DNA of 64,000 nt from Hymenobacter metallicola (GTDB lineage: Bacteria > Bacteroidota > Bacteroidia > Cytophagales > Hymenobacteraceae). Location of the stretch: positions 930,001 to 994,000 of the forward strand of contig NZ_SRMB01000001.1 of NCBI RefSeq assembly GCF_004745645.1. Reading direction: 5' to 3'. Below the pieces are notes generated by a model, which did no database searches, had not been told where the DNA came from, and saw nothing but the letters and a program-made list of their open reading frames with translations. Both the position numbers and the translations under genes were made by a program. Position 1 is the stretch's first letter. The number at the start of each line of letters is the position of its first letter. Below are positions 1 through 8,902 of the stretch, piece by piece.

Positions 1-738
1 ACCCGCCTGGTTGGCACCCATGGTGGACAGGCAGTTGGTGCCGTGGTCGTTGCGCCGGTACACGTCGGATACTTTATCGACGAAGTTGAAGGTGCTGGCC
101 AGCCGGTTTTCCTGCCGCATCGACTCAAAGGCCGGAATCTTATCGACGCCGGGAAAGCCGGCATCGAAAACGGCAATTTGCATTCCTTCCCCGCGGAAGC
201 TGGCATTGTGCATGGCCACGGCCCCAATCATATTGGCCTGGTCGTAGGCCGTGCCGTAGTCGGCGGGGCTGGCCCGCTGCTCCTGGGGCAGCACCACCGG
301 CTGGGGGTCGCGCTTGCGGAACCCGGCTTGATTCCGGTTCAGCGTCACGGCGCCGCGCACGAAAGGCAGGGCCTGGATGGAGGCCAGCGTAGTAGAGTCG
401 CAGGCCACGACGGCCGCGTTAAACCAGCGCGAGGTATACCAGAGCTGGGCCTGGGGCAGGGCTTTGAGCTGAGCGACGTAGGCCGGATTTACGGGCAGGT
501 CGCGGGGCTGCACGCTGATGTTCTGCCGGGTGCGGCGCTGAATCGAGCGGGCCGACAGAAACGCCTGGGGCTGGGTGGTGCTAAAAGGCGAATTGGCCTT
601 GTCGCGAAAGTAAATCAGATGCTTGCGGACGGTAGCCGTGGGGCGGGCCGGGGGCAAGTCAGCGCTGGTGGGGGCGCCCAGGCTGGGCAGAGCCGCCAGG
701 CTCAGGCCAGTAACCAGCAGCAGAGTAGAAAAACGCAT
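1..738 (-). CDS. S8 (subtilisin-like) serine peptidase, N-terminal part
   Basis: The frame stays open to the left edge of the window, so only the first 246 residues are seen. Residues 1-22 form a signal peptide ending near GAPTSA. Residues 35-135 resemble the N-terminal extension common in Bacteroidota subtilases. The catalytic domain then starts: the Asp is in IAVFDAGFPGVD (about residue 192) and the His in NDHGTNCLSTMGANQ (about residue 232). The Ser region lies outside the window. The protein should be exported; a T9SS sorting tail would be expected but cannot be seen. The start is the ATG at 738, followed directly by the signal peptide. Confidence 0.85.
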   Translation of the reverse strand, partial: MRFSTLLLVTGLSLAALPSLGAPTSADLPPARPTATVRKHLIYFRDKANSPFSTTQPQAFLSARSIQRRTRQNISVQPRDLPVNPAYVAQLKALPQAQLWYTSRWFNAAVVACDSTTLASIQALPFVRGAVTLNRNQAGFRKRDPQPVVLPQEQRASPADYGTAYDQANMIGAVAMHNASFRGEGMQIAVFDAGFPGVDKIPAFESMRQENRLASTFNFVDKVSDVYRRNDHGTNCLSTMGANQAG

Positions 739-840
739 TCGGATCAAAGGAAGGAGGTGGAGGTAAGGTGCGGGAATATACGTAAATACCCGCTTTTGCG
801 GCCAGCGGCCAGCCCCGGGACAGAGCCAGAGGCGGGGCAC

Positions 841-873
841 AAAAAAGGCGACACGTGTAGTACACGCGTCGCC
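841..873 (-). terminator. Rho-independent terminator of the lipoprotein gene
   Basis: Positions 847-873 form a near-perfect palindrome with arms GGCGAC..GTGTA and TACAC..GTCGCC. On the minus strand it is followed by a run of six T (the A run at 841-846). It lies 34 bases beyond the stop of the lipoprotein gene at 907-1674. Confidence 0.8.
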
Positions 874-906
874 TGGTTTCCGTTGCAGCCGGGGCTACGA
901 AAGTCC

Positions 907-1670
907 CTAGATCTTGCCTTGCTCAATGAGCACCTCTACCCGCGCCTGCCCTTTGTAGATACGGGTGTTGGAGCGCGAGCAGGTCGGCGACTGTTCGTCG
1001 CAGTAGTTCAGGCGGCGCCGCACCCGGTACACCGGCCCGACCCCTTTGGCGTACACCTCCTTGTAAGTAGAGAGGTAATACTCGTTATCGAAGCCGTAAA
1101 GGTTCCGGTTGTCCACAATCAGGGCCGTGCTGGCCGTTTGCTCGTAGCGGTAGGTTTTGCCGGCGGCCGTTGCTTGAAAGGGCTGCCCCACGGCCTCGTA
1201 GCGGCGGTTGTCCTCGTTTCTGGACTCGGCAGCAGTGTCTACCGAAACAAAGGAGTACATATTCCAAGCGTAGTTGTCGCGCACCGGAAACACCAGATCA
1301 ATCGTGCGGCGGTTGTTGCGCGTCTGCGCCACGTACTTGGGCGTGGCCGTAATGACCATCACGCTGTCGTCGCGCCAGGCGTCGGTGGGCAGCACCCGCT
1401 TGGCCCGCACAACCCGAAAGCTGGCCTGGCCTGCCGCGTCGGTAATCTGATCGGCAACCGTTTCCCGAAACTGGTAGCTCACCGGCGTACGCTGGTAGTT
1501 ACTCCAGGTCGTGTCGAGCACTTGATAGATGCGGTAGTTGCCCACGGCCAGCGGAAAATAGTCGGCCCCTGACTCCGGACCGGGCACCGTTTTATTCTCG
1601 CAGCTTGTGAAAGCCAGCGCGGCCAGGGGCGCCAACGGCAGCAGACGTTTCAGAGAAAGACAGGATAAGC

Positions 1671-1674
<4 letters not shown>
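907..1674 (-). CDS. Putative lipoprotein of unknown function
   Basis: This 255-residue protein has an N-terminal signal with a lipobox ending in LAFTSC (Cys about residue 25), so it is probably a lipid-anchored envelope protein. The rest is a beta-rich domain with YFPLAVGNYRIYQVLDT, a pattern often seen in Bacteroidota lipoproteins of unknown role. Its ATG at 1674 overlaps the TGA stop of mnmA by the tetranucleotide ATGA, which suggests translational coupling. A strong terminator follows. No enzyme motif is recognised. Confidence 0.8.
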
Positions 1675-2825
<1,151 letters not shown>

Positions 2826-2872
2826 ACTATGCAAAAGCCACTTGGCCCGGTGAAAGTTTCCGGGCCGAACTG

Positions 2873-2880
2873 CAAAGGTA
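2873..2880 (-). promoter_or_regulatory. Bacteroidota -7 box upstream of mnmA
   Basis: On the minus strand the bases read TACCTTTG, a full match to TAnnTTTG. The box lies 48 bases before the mnmA start. No clear TTG is seen at the -33 position. Confidence 0.5.
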
Positions 2881-3097
2881 GGAAGTCCGCCGTTGCGGAC
2901 CAGGGAGCGGCTGAGCGACAACGCTATTCCCTGGGCAACCGAGGCTTCCCTACCCCATCGGGCCCGCCAAATTCGGTCTTTCCCGGCCGAAATATTCAAC
3001 TTTTGGCCGCGGCCAAGTTGTTACGCAATGGGTTTTTATGCCGAATATTACCGCGGCATCTTTCTTTTCTCCAGTTCACTACGCTTCCTGTTTGCTC

Positions 3098-3724
3098 ATG
3101 CCCCTGATTACCTCCGTGCTTGTACGCGGCATCAACAATTTATCGGACGCCCGCTACTGCGCCGGCATGGGCGCTGACTACCTGACCTTCCGCCTGGACC
3201 CGGCCCTACCCGGCTTTTTGGAGCCAGCCGCCGTGCAGGAGCTTAGCGGCTGGGTAGCCGGCGTGCAGCTGGTCGGGGAATTTGACACGCTCTCGATTCC
3301 GGAAATCAACGCCCTGGCCACGGCCTGCGGGCTGCACTACGTGCTGATGCACCGCCGCCGTACCCCCGAGGAGCTGGCCCAGCTGACGATACCGGCCCTG
3401 AAGCTCATCAAGTGGATTCCGGATATGGTGGCCGAGGACGTGGAAAAGCGCTTCCGGGACCAGCAGCCGCACGTGGCGGGCTTCGTGCTGGCCCAGGCTC
3501 CTACCGAGCCGCTGTCGGCCATGCAGCGGGCCCAGCTCACCCAGCAGGCCCGCACCTACAAGCTCTGGCTAGGGATGAGCTTTACCGGTGGGCAGACCGT
3601 GCGCCAATTCATCCAGGAAGTGCAGCCCCTGGGCATCGTGCTGGAAGGGGGGCAGGAAATCAAGCCCGGCCTGCGCGACTTCTCCGAAATGGAAGCCGTG
3701 TTTGAACAGTTGGAGGAAGAATAA
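3098..3724 (+). CDS. TrpF-like TIM-barrel protein lacking catalytic residues
   Basis: The 208-residue protein resembles phosphoribosylanthranilate isomerase (TrpF). The N-terminus reads VRGINNLSDARYCAGMGAD, matching the TrpF pattern KICGIT..DA..A...GAD, and the C-terminus has KPGLRDF, matching the phosphate-binding KPGI.DF. However, the TrpF general-base Cys (in KICG) is replaced by Arg, and the usual general-acid Asp in strand 5 or 6 appears to be Ala in GFVLAQAP. It may therefore have another function. The ATG at 3098 was chosen because it starts directly before the first strand. It converges with the gene at 3739 with only 14 bases between stops. No other trp gene is present. Confidence 0.7.
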   Translation: MPLITSVLVRGINNLSDARYCAGMGADYLTFRLDPALPGFLEPAAVQELSGWVAGVQLVGEFDTLSIPEINALATACGLHYVLMHRRRTPEELAQLTIPALKLIKWIPDMVAEDVEKRFRDQQPHVAGFVLAQAPTEPLSAMQRAQLTQQARTYKLWLGMSFTGGQTVRQFIQEVQPLGIVLEGGQEIKPGLRDFSEMEAVFEQLEEE

Positions 3725-3738
3725 GCCGGCGGGCCTTC

Positions 3739-4578
3739 CTACCCCATTACCGTAATCAACCCAAACACGGGCTCGGTGAGTAGCCCCGGGCCCTGCCGTT
3801 GCAGATGCGTTTCGGCCAAAGACCGGGGCAGGCTTTTGGTGAACAGACGCCAGGCGACGGCTTCGTCGATGGTCACGGAAGCGGCCAGCGGCCCGGTGTA
3901 GTGCTGACCCAGCTGCCAGCTAGCCTGGTCCGTGCGCTGCAGATACCACGTGTCGGCAGCTGCGCCGGTTATGATAAAGGCTATGGTACTCCCCGCCGCG
4001 GCTTCTACTTCGCGGTAGTGGTGGGGCAAGGCGCGCAGGCAGGTAGCCAGAAAGGGGTGGTACAATTCCCGCGTCAGCAAGGCTTGCTCCTGCCCCACGG
4101 CCTGCCGTATCTGCTGCTGATGGTGCCACTTCTCGGTGTAGTCGCGGGCAATATGAAACCAGTTGGCCGACTCGGTTTCCCCCGCCCAGGCCACGGAAAA
4201 CAGGGCGGGAGCCGCCGGATCGAGGCCAGCCAGGTAGCGGCTGTACTCGGGGCCGGACAGCTCCAGCAGCCAGCGAATCACGCCCGGACTCAGCCGCTGG
4301 CCGGCTTTCACCCAGTCGGCATTGAGCTGGTCCAGGAACTGCACCAGCTCCGGATACGAAAAGCCGCTGGGCTGCTGCCCGAAATACCCGTCGCGCAGCA
4401 TCGAGAGTGTGCGCAGGTTGCCATCGAGTAAGTGCAGGGCCACGTCGCGCACCCGCCACCGGGGCGCTAGCGTGGGCAGCTCCCACTGCTCCGGTTCCAG
4501 GCTCTGTAGCAGCTGCAGCAAGTGCTGATCGAGTACCGGAAACAAATGACTGGTCAGCAGCGGGGTTAAGGGTTGCAT
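3739..4578 (-). CDS. MDMPI/DinB-superfamily protein
   Basis: This is a 279-residue protein whose first half fits the four-helix maleylpyruvate isomerase N-terminal (MDMPI/DinB) fold. It has WRVRDVALHLLDGNLRTLS (residues about 41-59) with the typical early His, and a later WFHIARDYTEKWHHQQQIR in which His residues could complete a metal site. Family members are metal-dependent thiol S-transferases using mycothiol or bacillithiol. Because a bacillithiol gene (bshB1) lies in this window, bacillithiol is a plausible cofactor, but this is inference. It starts 8 bases after the trmB stop, so it is probably the last gene of folC-trmB-MDMPI. Confidence 0.7.
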   Translation of the reverse strand: MQPLTPLLTSHLFPVLDQHLLQLLQSLEPEQWELPTLAPRWRVRDVALHLLDGNLRTLSMLRDGYFGQQPSGFSYPELVQFLDQLNADWVKAGQRLSPGVIRWLLELSGPEYSRYLAGLDPAAPALFSVAWAGETESANWFHIARDYTEKWHHQQQIRQAVGQEQALLTRELYHPFLATCLRALPHHYREVEAAAGSTIAFIITGAAADTWYLQRTDQASWQLGQHYTGPLAASVTIDEAVAWRLFTKSLPRSLAETHLQRQGPGLLTEPVFGLITVMG

Positions 4579-4586
4579 ACGCGGCG

Positions 4587-5249
4587 TTAGCTTAGTTGAA
4601 ACTGCAGATACTTAATCGGCATGCCCTGGGCCCGAAAGCGTTTTTCGTAGTGAGTTTGAATGTCTTCGGCGTGGGGTAGCAGCTCGGCCGAGGCGTACAA
4701 GTCTTTGGTGTGGGCCAGTATCGTGGCGCCGGGCCGCTGCTGCACCGTTTCCAGGGAATAGTCGAACAAGGCCTCATCGTCGGTTTTAAGGTGTACCAGG
4801 CCCCCGGGACGCACAATCTGCTGATACCGGTCCAGGAAGCGCGGGGCCGTCAGGCGCCGCTTCGCGTCGCCGAGCCGGGGACGCGGATCGGGAAAGGTAA
4901 TCCAGATTTCACTTAACTCGCCGGGCCCGAAATGGTCCAGCAAATCCAGGGCCCGCATCCGCACAAAGCCCACATTGGTCAGGCCCTGGGCTTCGGCCTT
5001 GGTGCTCCCCATCCAGATTCGGTCACCTTTGATGTCGAGGCCCAGGAAGTTACGCTCGGGGTAGCGGGCGGCCAGCCCCACGGTATAGTCGCCCTTGCCG
5101 CAGCCCACCTCCAGGGTAATGGGGTGGTCATTGCGGAAAAAGTCGGAATTCCACCGCCCGCTCAGCTGCTGGTAGGTGGGCTTGCCTGGTTCAACAATAT
5201 CCTGCCGCTCGGCATTTTCCGAGAAGCGCTTCAGTTTAATTCGACCCAT
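4587..5249 (-). CDS. trmB: tRNA (guanine-N7-)-methyltransferase TrmB
   Basis: TrmB methylates G46 of the tRNA variable loop using S-adenosylmethionine. The 220-residue protein has the SAM-binding motif LEVGCGKGDY (about residues 46-55) and the family signature as FPDPRPRLGDAKRRLT, close to the FPDPWPKKRH pattern of Proteobacteria. The C-terminal YEKRFRAQGMPIKYLQF is also typical. The gene begins 9 bases after the folC stop, so the two are very likely cotranscribed. Confidence 0.94.
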   Translation of the reverse strand: MGRIKLKRFSENAERQDIVEPGKPTYQQLSGRWNSDFFRNDHPITLEVGCGKGDYTVGLAARYPERNFLGLDIKGDRIWMGSTKAEAQGLTNVGFVRMRALDLLDHFGPGELSEIWITFPDPRPRLGDAKRRLTAPRFLDRYQQIVRPGGLVHLKTDDEALFDYSLETVQQRPGATILAHTKDLYASAELLPHAEDIQTHYEKRFRAQGMPIKYLQFQLS

Positions 5250-5258
5250 GTCGGTTGG

Positions 5259-6569
5259 TTACGCAGAATACAACTCTTCAATTTCAGCAACCACAAAGGT
5301 GCTGCCGCCAATAAAAACGACGTCCCCGGGCGCGGCGGCGGCGCGGGCGGCGGCTACGGCCACCGGGACGGGACCATACACCCTCCCCTGCAACCCAACC
5401 CCGGCTGCCCGTGCTGCCAGCTCCTGGGCCGGCAACGCCCGCGGGATGTTGGCCTGGCAAAAGTAATAGGTTGCCGCCGTTGGCAGCAGGGTCAGCATCT
5501 TGGTTACGTCTTTGTCATTGACCGTGCCCAGGACGATGTGCAACTGCTGGTAGGGCAAGCGGGCTAGCTGGGCGGTGATAAAGCGGATGCCAGCCTCGTT
5601 GTGCCCCGTGTCGCAGATGACCAGCGGCTGGCGTCCCAGAATCGTCCAGCGGCCCCGAAAGCCCGTCAGGCGGCGCACCTCGCGCAGGCCCGTGGCCACG
5701 GCCCCGGCCGGAATCGTCCAGCCCTGGTGGCGTAGCTCGTCGAGCACGGCCAGCACCCCGGGCACGTTCAGGCGCTGGTAGTCGCCCACCAATCCCACTT
5801 CCAGCTCTTGAACGGTGGCCTCGCCGGGCCCGGTGATGCGCAGCCGCTGGCTGCTGGCATCCGGGGCTGGCTCCTCGAGCAAGTGAGCCTGGTACTGCGC
5901 ATCGGCAAACCGAAGCGGGGCTCCTACTTCCCGGGCCTTGTGCTCAAACACGGCCTTTACCTCGGGCTGGGTCTGGCTGATAACAGCGGGCACGCCGGGT
6001 TTGATAATGCCGGCTTTTTCGGCCGCAATCAGGGGCAGCGTGTCGCCCAGCAGGTTCTGGTGGTCGAAGCTGATGTTGGTAATCAGCGAGACGAGGGGCG
6101 TAATGATGTTGGTCGAATCCAGGCGGCCACCCAGGCCTACTTCCACAATAGCAATATCCACCTGCTGCTCGGCGAAGTAGCTATAAGCCAAGGCCACGCA
6201 CATTTCGAAGAAAGAGGGCTGCACCTGCTCAAACAGGGGCTTCCACTTGGCTACCCACCGCACCAGATAGTCAGGGTCCAGATCCTGGCCGTTCAGCTTG
6301 ATGCGTTCCGTAAATTCGCGCAGATGCGGGGACGTGTAGAGCCCGACGTTGTAGCCGGCCGCCTGCAGCACGGCCGCCAGCAGATTGGAACTGCTGCCCT
6401 TGCCGTTGGTGCCGGCCACATGCACGGCCCGAAACTGGCGCTCGGGGTGGCCCAGGGCGGCGGCCAGGGCCAGGGTATTGCCCAGCCCGCTTTTAAAGCC
6501 CGCCGCCCCCACGCGCTGGAACATGGGTAGCTGCTCGTAGAGGTAGGCTAAGGTTTCGGAGTAGGTCAT
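5259..6569 (-). CDS. folC: Bifunctional folylpolyglutamate/dihydrofolate synthase
   Basis: FolC adds glutamate to dihydropteroate and to folates in the cytoplasm. The 436-residue protein has the Mur-ligase-type P-loop VAGTNGKGSS (about residues 49-58), YTSPHL, and a central GLGGRLDSTN (Mur ligase/FolC signature), followed by SFDHQNLLG. Its length is normal for the family. It heads the folC-trmB-MDMPI group. A terminator of the preceding tonB gene lies 51 bases upstream, so folC probably has its own promoter; a short palindrome GCACTaaAGTGC lies at 6603-6614. Confidence 0.94.
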   Translation of the reverse strand: MTYSETLAYLYEQLPMFQRVGAAGFKSGLGNTLALAAALGHPERQFRAVHVAGTNGKGSSSNLLAAVLQAAGYNVGLYTSPHLREFTERIKLNGQDLDPDYLVRWVAKWKPLFEQVQPSFFEMCVALAYSYFAEQQVDIAIVEVGLGGRLDSTNIITPLVSLITNISFDHQNLLGDTLPLIAAEKAGIIKPGVPAVISQTQPEVKAVFEHKAREVGAPLRFADAQYQAHLLEEPAPDASSQRLRITGPGEATVQELEVGLVGDYQRLNVPGVLAVLDELRHQGWTIPAGAVATGLREVRRLTGFRGRWTILGRQPLVICDTGHNEAGIRFITAQLARLPYQQLHIVLGTVNDKDVTKMLTLLPTAATYYFCQANIPRALPAQELAARAAGVGLQGRVYGPVPVAVAAARAAAAPGDVVFIGGSTFVVAEIEELYSA

Positions 6570-6619
6570 GCAAAAAAGGGAGGGTTTTCCAAAGACGGGT
6601 GCGCACTAAAGTGCAAAAC

Positions 6620-6655
6620 AAACCCGCCGGCCGGAATAATCCGACCGGCGGGTTT
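6620..6655 (-). terminator. Terminator of the exbB-exbD-tonB operon
   Basis: Arms at 6620-6634 and 6641-6655 (AAACCCGCCGG type, 15 bp with one mismatch) enclose a 6-base loop. On the minus strand the hairpin is followed by TGTTTTGC. It ends 24 bases beyond the tonB stop. Confidence 0.75.
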
Positions 6656-6678
6656 AAACTTGCGGCACTAGCCAGCCG

Positions 6679-7563
6679 TTAGCGCACGGTAATTTTGAAG
6701 GTATAGAACCCCGTGGCCCCGCCCGAAGCCGAGCTGGTGCGGCGGAAGTCGGCGTTTTCCAGCGCGTCGCGGCAGACCTTTTCCTGGGCGGGCGAAACGT
6801 TGCCCGAAACCTTGGTGACCGACTCGACTTCCCCCTCGGAATTGATGCGAATTTTAAAGCGCACAAAGCCCGAGGTGTTGTCCAGCGCGGGGGCTTCCGG
6901 CTTCGAGACAAAAGCCCAGCCCGACATTTCCAGGCCGCCGGAACCCGGGCTCAGGCCACTACCCCCGCTGCCCGGCTGACCGTACAGGGCCTTGGCGTCC
7001 AGGGACCCGTTGGGGTTGCCCTGGTCGCCAACCGAGCCGGGCTTGTCGCCGTTGTTGTTGCCGGTAGCGGCCGAGCTGGTGCCATTCTCGCCGTTGCCGC
7101 CGCCATTGGCGCTGCCTTTGGGCGTGTACAGCGTGCGGGGCTTCTCCACGGGCTTGGGCACTTCCTTGACTTCTTCTTTCTTCGGGGCCGGCTTTTCTAC
7201 GGGAGGCACGCTCACGGGGCTTTCCTCGGCTTCGCTGGTCACAATTTTGTCTTCCGAGGCCTGCTGGGGCACGGGCGTGGCGGCCTGCTGCACGGGCCGC
7301 GGCTCGGGGTCGGGCGAGGAAGCCGGAGGGCGACTGTCCTCCCGGTTCGGTGACTCGTTGGCCAGGGCCTTGCTCTGTACGTCGCCCGAGCCGGCTTCGT
7401 CGATGCCGTAGTTCAGCTCCACCCCGTCGCCGCCGATGCCGAGCAGCGGCGGGTCGGGGCCCTTGAAAACGGTGAAGACGAACAGGGCTACCAGCAGGGC
7501 GTGGATGACGACGGTGCCGATGATTGCCTCGCGGCGGTGCTGTTCGCGGTATTCTACTGCCAT
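6679..7563 (-). CDS. TonB-family energy transducer
   Basis: The protein (294 residues) has a single N-terminal membrane helix at residues about 13-33. A long Pro/Glu/Lys-rich periplasmic spacer follows, including PAPKKEEVKEVPKPVEKP, then a Gly/Asn/Ser-rich stretch. The C-terminal domain (about residues 205-294) has FVRFKIRINSEGEVESVT, as in TonB C-terminal domains. It should carry proton-motive energy from ExbB/ExbD to outer-membrane receptors. It lies 115 bases after exbD on the same strand and ends in a clear terminator. Confidence 0.85.
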   Translation of the reverse strand: MAVEYREQHRREAIIGTVVIHALLVALFVFTVFKGPDPPLLGIGGDGVELNYGIDEAGSGDVQSKALANESPNREDSRPPASSPDPEPRPVQQAATPVPQQASEDKIVTSEAEESPVSVPPVEKPAPKKEEVKEVPKPVEKPRTLYTPKGSANGGGNGENGTSSAATGNNNGDKPGSVGDQGNPNGSLDAKALYGQPGSGGSGLSPGSGGLEMSGWAFVSKPEAPALDNTSGFVRFKIRINSEGEVESVTKVSGNVSPAQEKVCRDALENADFRRTSSASGGATGFYTFKITVR

Positions 7564-7678
7564 GGCTTCAATTCGGTAGAAACGCGTTACGGCGCGAAGT
7601 GAGTCGCGCCGTAAGCCGATGTATGAATGCTCTTCCTGTAACGAGGACGGCGCAAGGACTGTTCCTTTGGGGCGCTGG

Positions 7679-8092
7679 CTACGCTTTGCCGGCCGACTGC
7701 TGGGCCTGGGTAGCCATGACCATTTTGACCTTCAAACGGTTGCCGATTTCGAGGATATCGACCAGCTTCTGCACGTTCAGGGAGGAGTCGACGCGCAACA
7801 CCACAGTGGGCGCCTCCAGGCCGGCAATGCGCTGCGCCAGGGCCGTTTCCAGAGTAGCGGCCGTTACGGGCTGCCGGTCGAGGAAGTACTGTCCGGCCGC
7901 ATCCACGGAGATGTTGATGGTTTCTTTCATCACGGCCTTGCCCGAGCGGGCATTGGGCAGCATGAGCTTAATCACGTTGGGGTTGACCATGGTGCTCACA
8001 ATCAGGAAGAACAGCATCAGAAAGAACATGATGTCGTTCATCGAGCTGGTCTCGACGTGCGAGGAGAGCTTACGGCGCCGGCTGAGGTCCAT
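7679..8092 (-). CDS. exbD: ExbD/TolR biopolymer transport protein
   Basis: The 137-residue protein has a short basic N-terminus, one membrane helix (about residues 21-36, FFLMLFFLIVS) and a periplasmic ExbD domain. The Asp in SSMNDIMFF (residue 20) is at the position of the proton-carrying Asp of ExbD. The chosen ATG at 8092 gives the standard MDLSRRRKLSSHVETSSMND start. The frame can be read back to 8161, but that stretch consists of repeats (8093-8187) and is unlikely to be coding. It pairs with the ExbB-like protein upstream. Confidence 0.92.
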   Translation of the reverse strand: MDLSRRRKLSSHVETSSMNDIMFFLMLFFLIVSTMVNPNVIKLMLPNARSGKAVMKETINISVDAAGQYFLDRQPVTAATLETALAQRIAGLEAPTVVLRVDSSLNVQKLVDILEIGNRLKVKMVMATQAQQSAGKA

Positions 8093-8187
8093 GCGGTGAA
8101 ATTGTGAAGTGGAGAACTGGTGAGCAGAGGTTCTGGTGGCGCGTTTCAGACAACAACCCACCGGTTCACTAGCTCGCCAGCTTGCCT
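8093..8187. repeat. Inverted arrays of degenerate 8-bp repeats between exbB and exbD
   Basis: On the minus strand, just before the exbD ATG, the bases divide into 8-mers: GCTCACCA, GTTCTCCA, CTTCACAA, TTTCACCG. At the other end (8158-8185) the opposite orientation is seen as CCGGTTCACTAGCTCGCC. The same style of repeat is found at 20805-20985 and 29787-29906. Confidence 0.65.
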
Positions 8188-8901
8188 CTAGTTATCCTGA
8201 AGAATGTCCATGAATTCAATGGCCGAGTTTTCCATGCGGAAAATCAGGCGCTCGACCATGATGCTCAGCCAGTGGTAGCCGACGTGGGCAATGATACCGA
8301 CGATAAGGCCGGCGGCCGAGGTTACCATCTTGGTGTAGAGACCACCCGAAATCTGGGCAATGCCAAAGTCGCCGGTGGTTGAAATGGCGTAGAAAATCTT
8401 GATTACCCCGATGATGGTACCCACGAAACCCAGCATGGGCGCGATACCGGCAATAATGCCCAGGATGCTGATGTTTTTCTCGAGGCGGGCAATTTCAATC
8501 TTCCCCACGTTTTCCACGCTGCTCTCAATGTCTTTCAGCGGCAGGCCGATGCGGCGGATACCCTTCTCCACCATACGGGCCAGCGGCGAAGGGTTCTGGG
8601 CGCAGAGCATTTTGGCACCCTGCAAGTCTCCTTTCACCATCAGCCCGCGAATGCCGGCCATAAACGAATCCGGGTTCACGGCGGCCCGGCGAATGGTCAG
8701 GTAGCGCTCAATGATGATGTAGATGGAAACGAACGAGAGCAGAAAGAGCGGAACCATGATCCAGCCCCCTTTCAAAATCAAATCAATCAGGGAAAGGTCG
8801 CCGGTGGCAGCGGCTGCGTCGGCCGCCTGACTGGCGGCAGTAGCGGCGGTGTCGGCGGCGGCAGTAGCGGCGGTGGTTACCTGCAGCAGAAAAGAGGTCA
8901 T
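8188..8901 (-). CDS. exbB: MotA/TolQ/ExbB proton channel family protein
   Basis: This 237-residue inner-membrane protein has three membrane segments (about residues 46-66, 143-174 and 190-215), as in ExbB. The family core PMLGFVGTIIGVIKIF is present. It should form the proton channel that drives the TonB-like protein together with ExbD. The first 35 residues are an unusual Ala/Thr-rich stretch before the first helix. Its ATG follows the stop of the SPOR gene after a single base, so those two genes are cotranscribed. Confidence 0.93.
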   Translation of the reverse strand: MTSFLLQVTTAATAAADTAATAASQAADAAAATGDLSLIDLILKGGWIMVPLFLLSFVSIYIIIERYLTIRRAAVNPDSFMAGIRGLMVKGDLQGAKMLCAQNPSPLARMVEKGIRRIGLPLKDIESSVENVGKIEIARLEKNISILGIIAGIAPMLGFVGTIIGVIKIFYAISTTGDFGIAQISGGLYTKMVTSAAGLIVGIIAHVGYHWLSIMVERLIFRMENSAIEFMDILQDN

Positions 8902-8902
8902 G

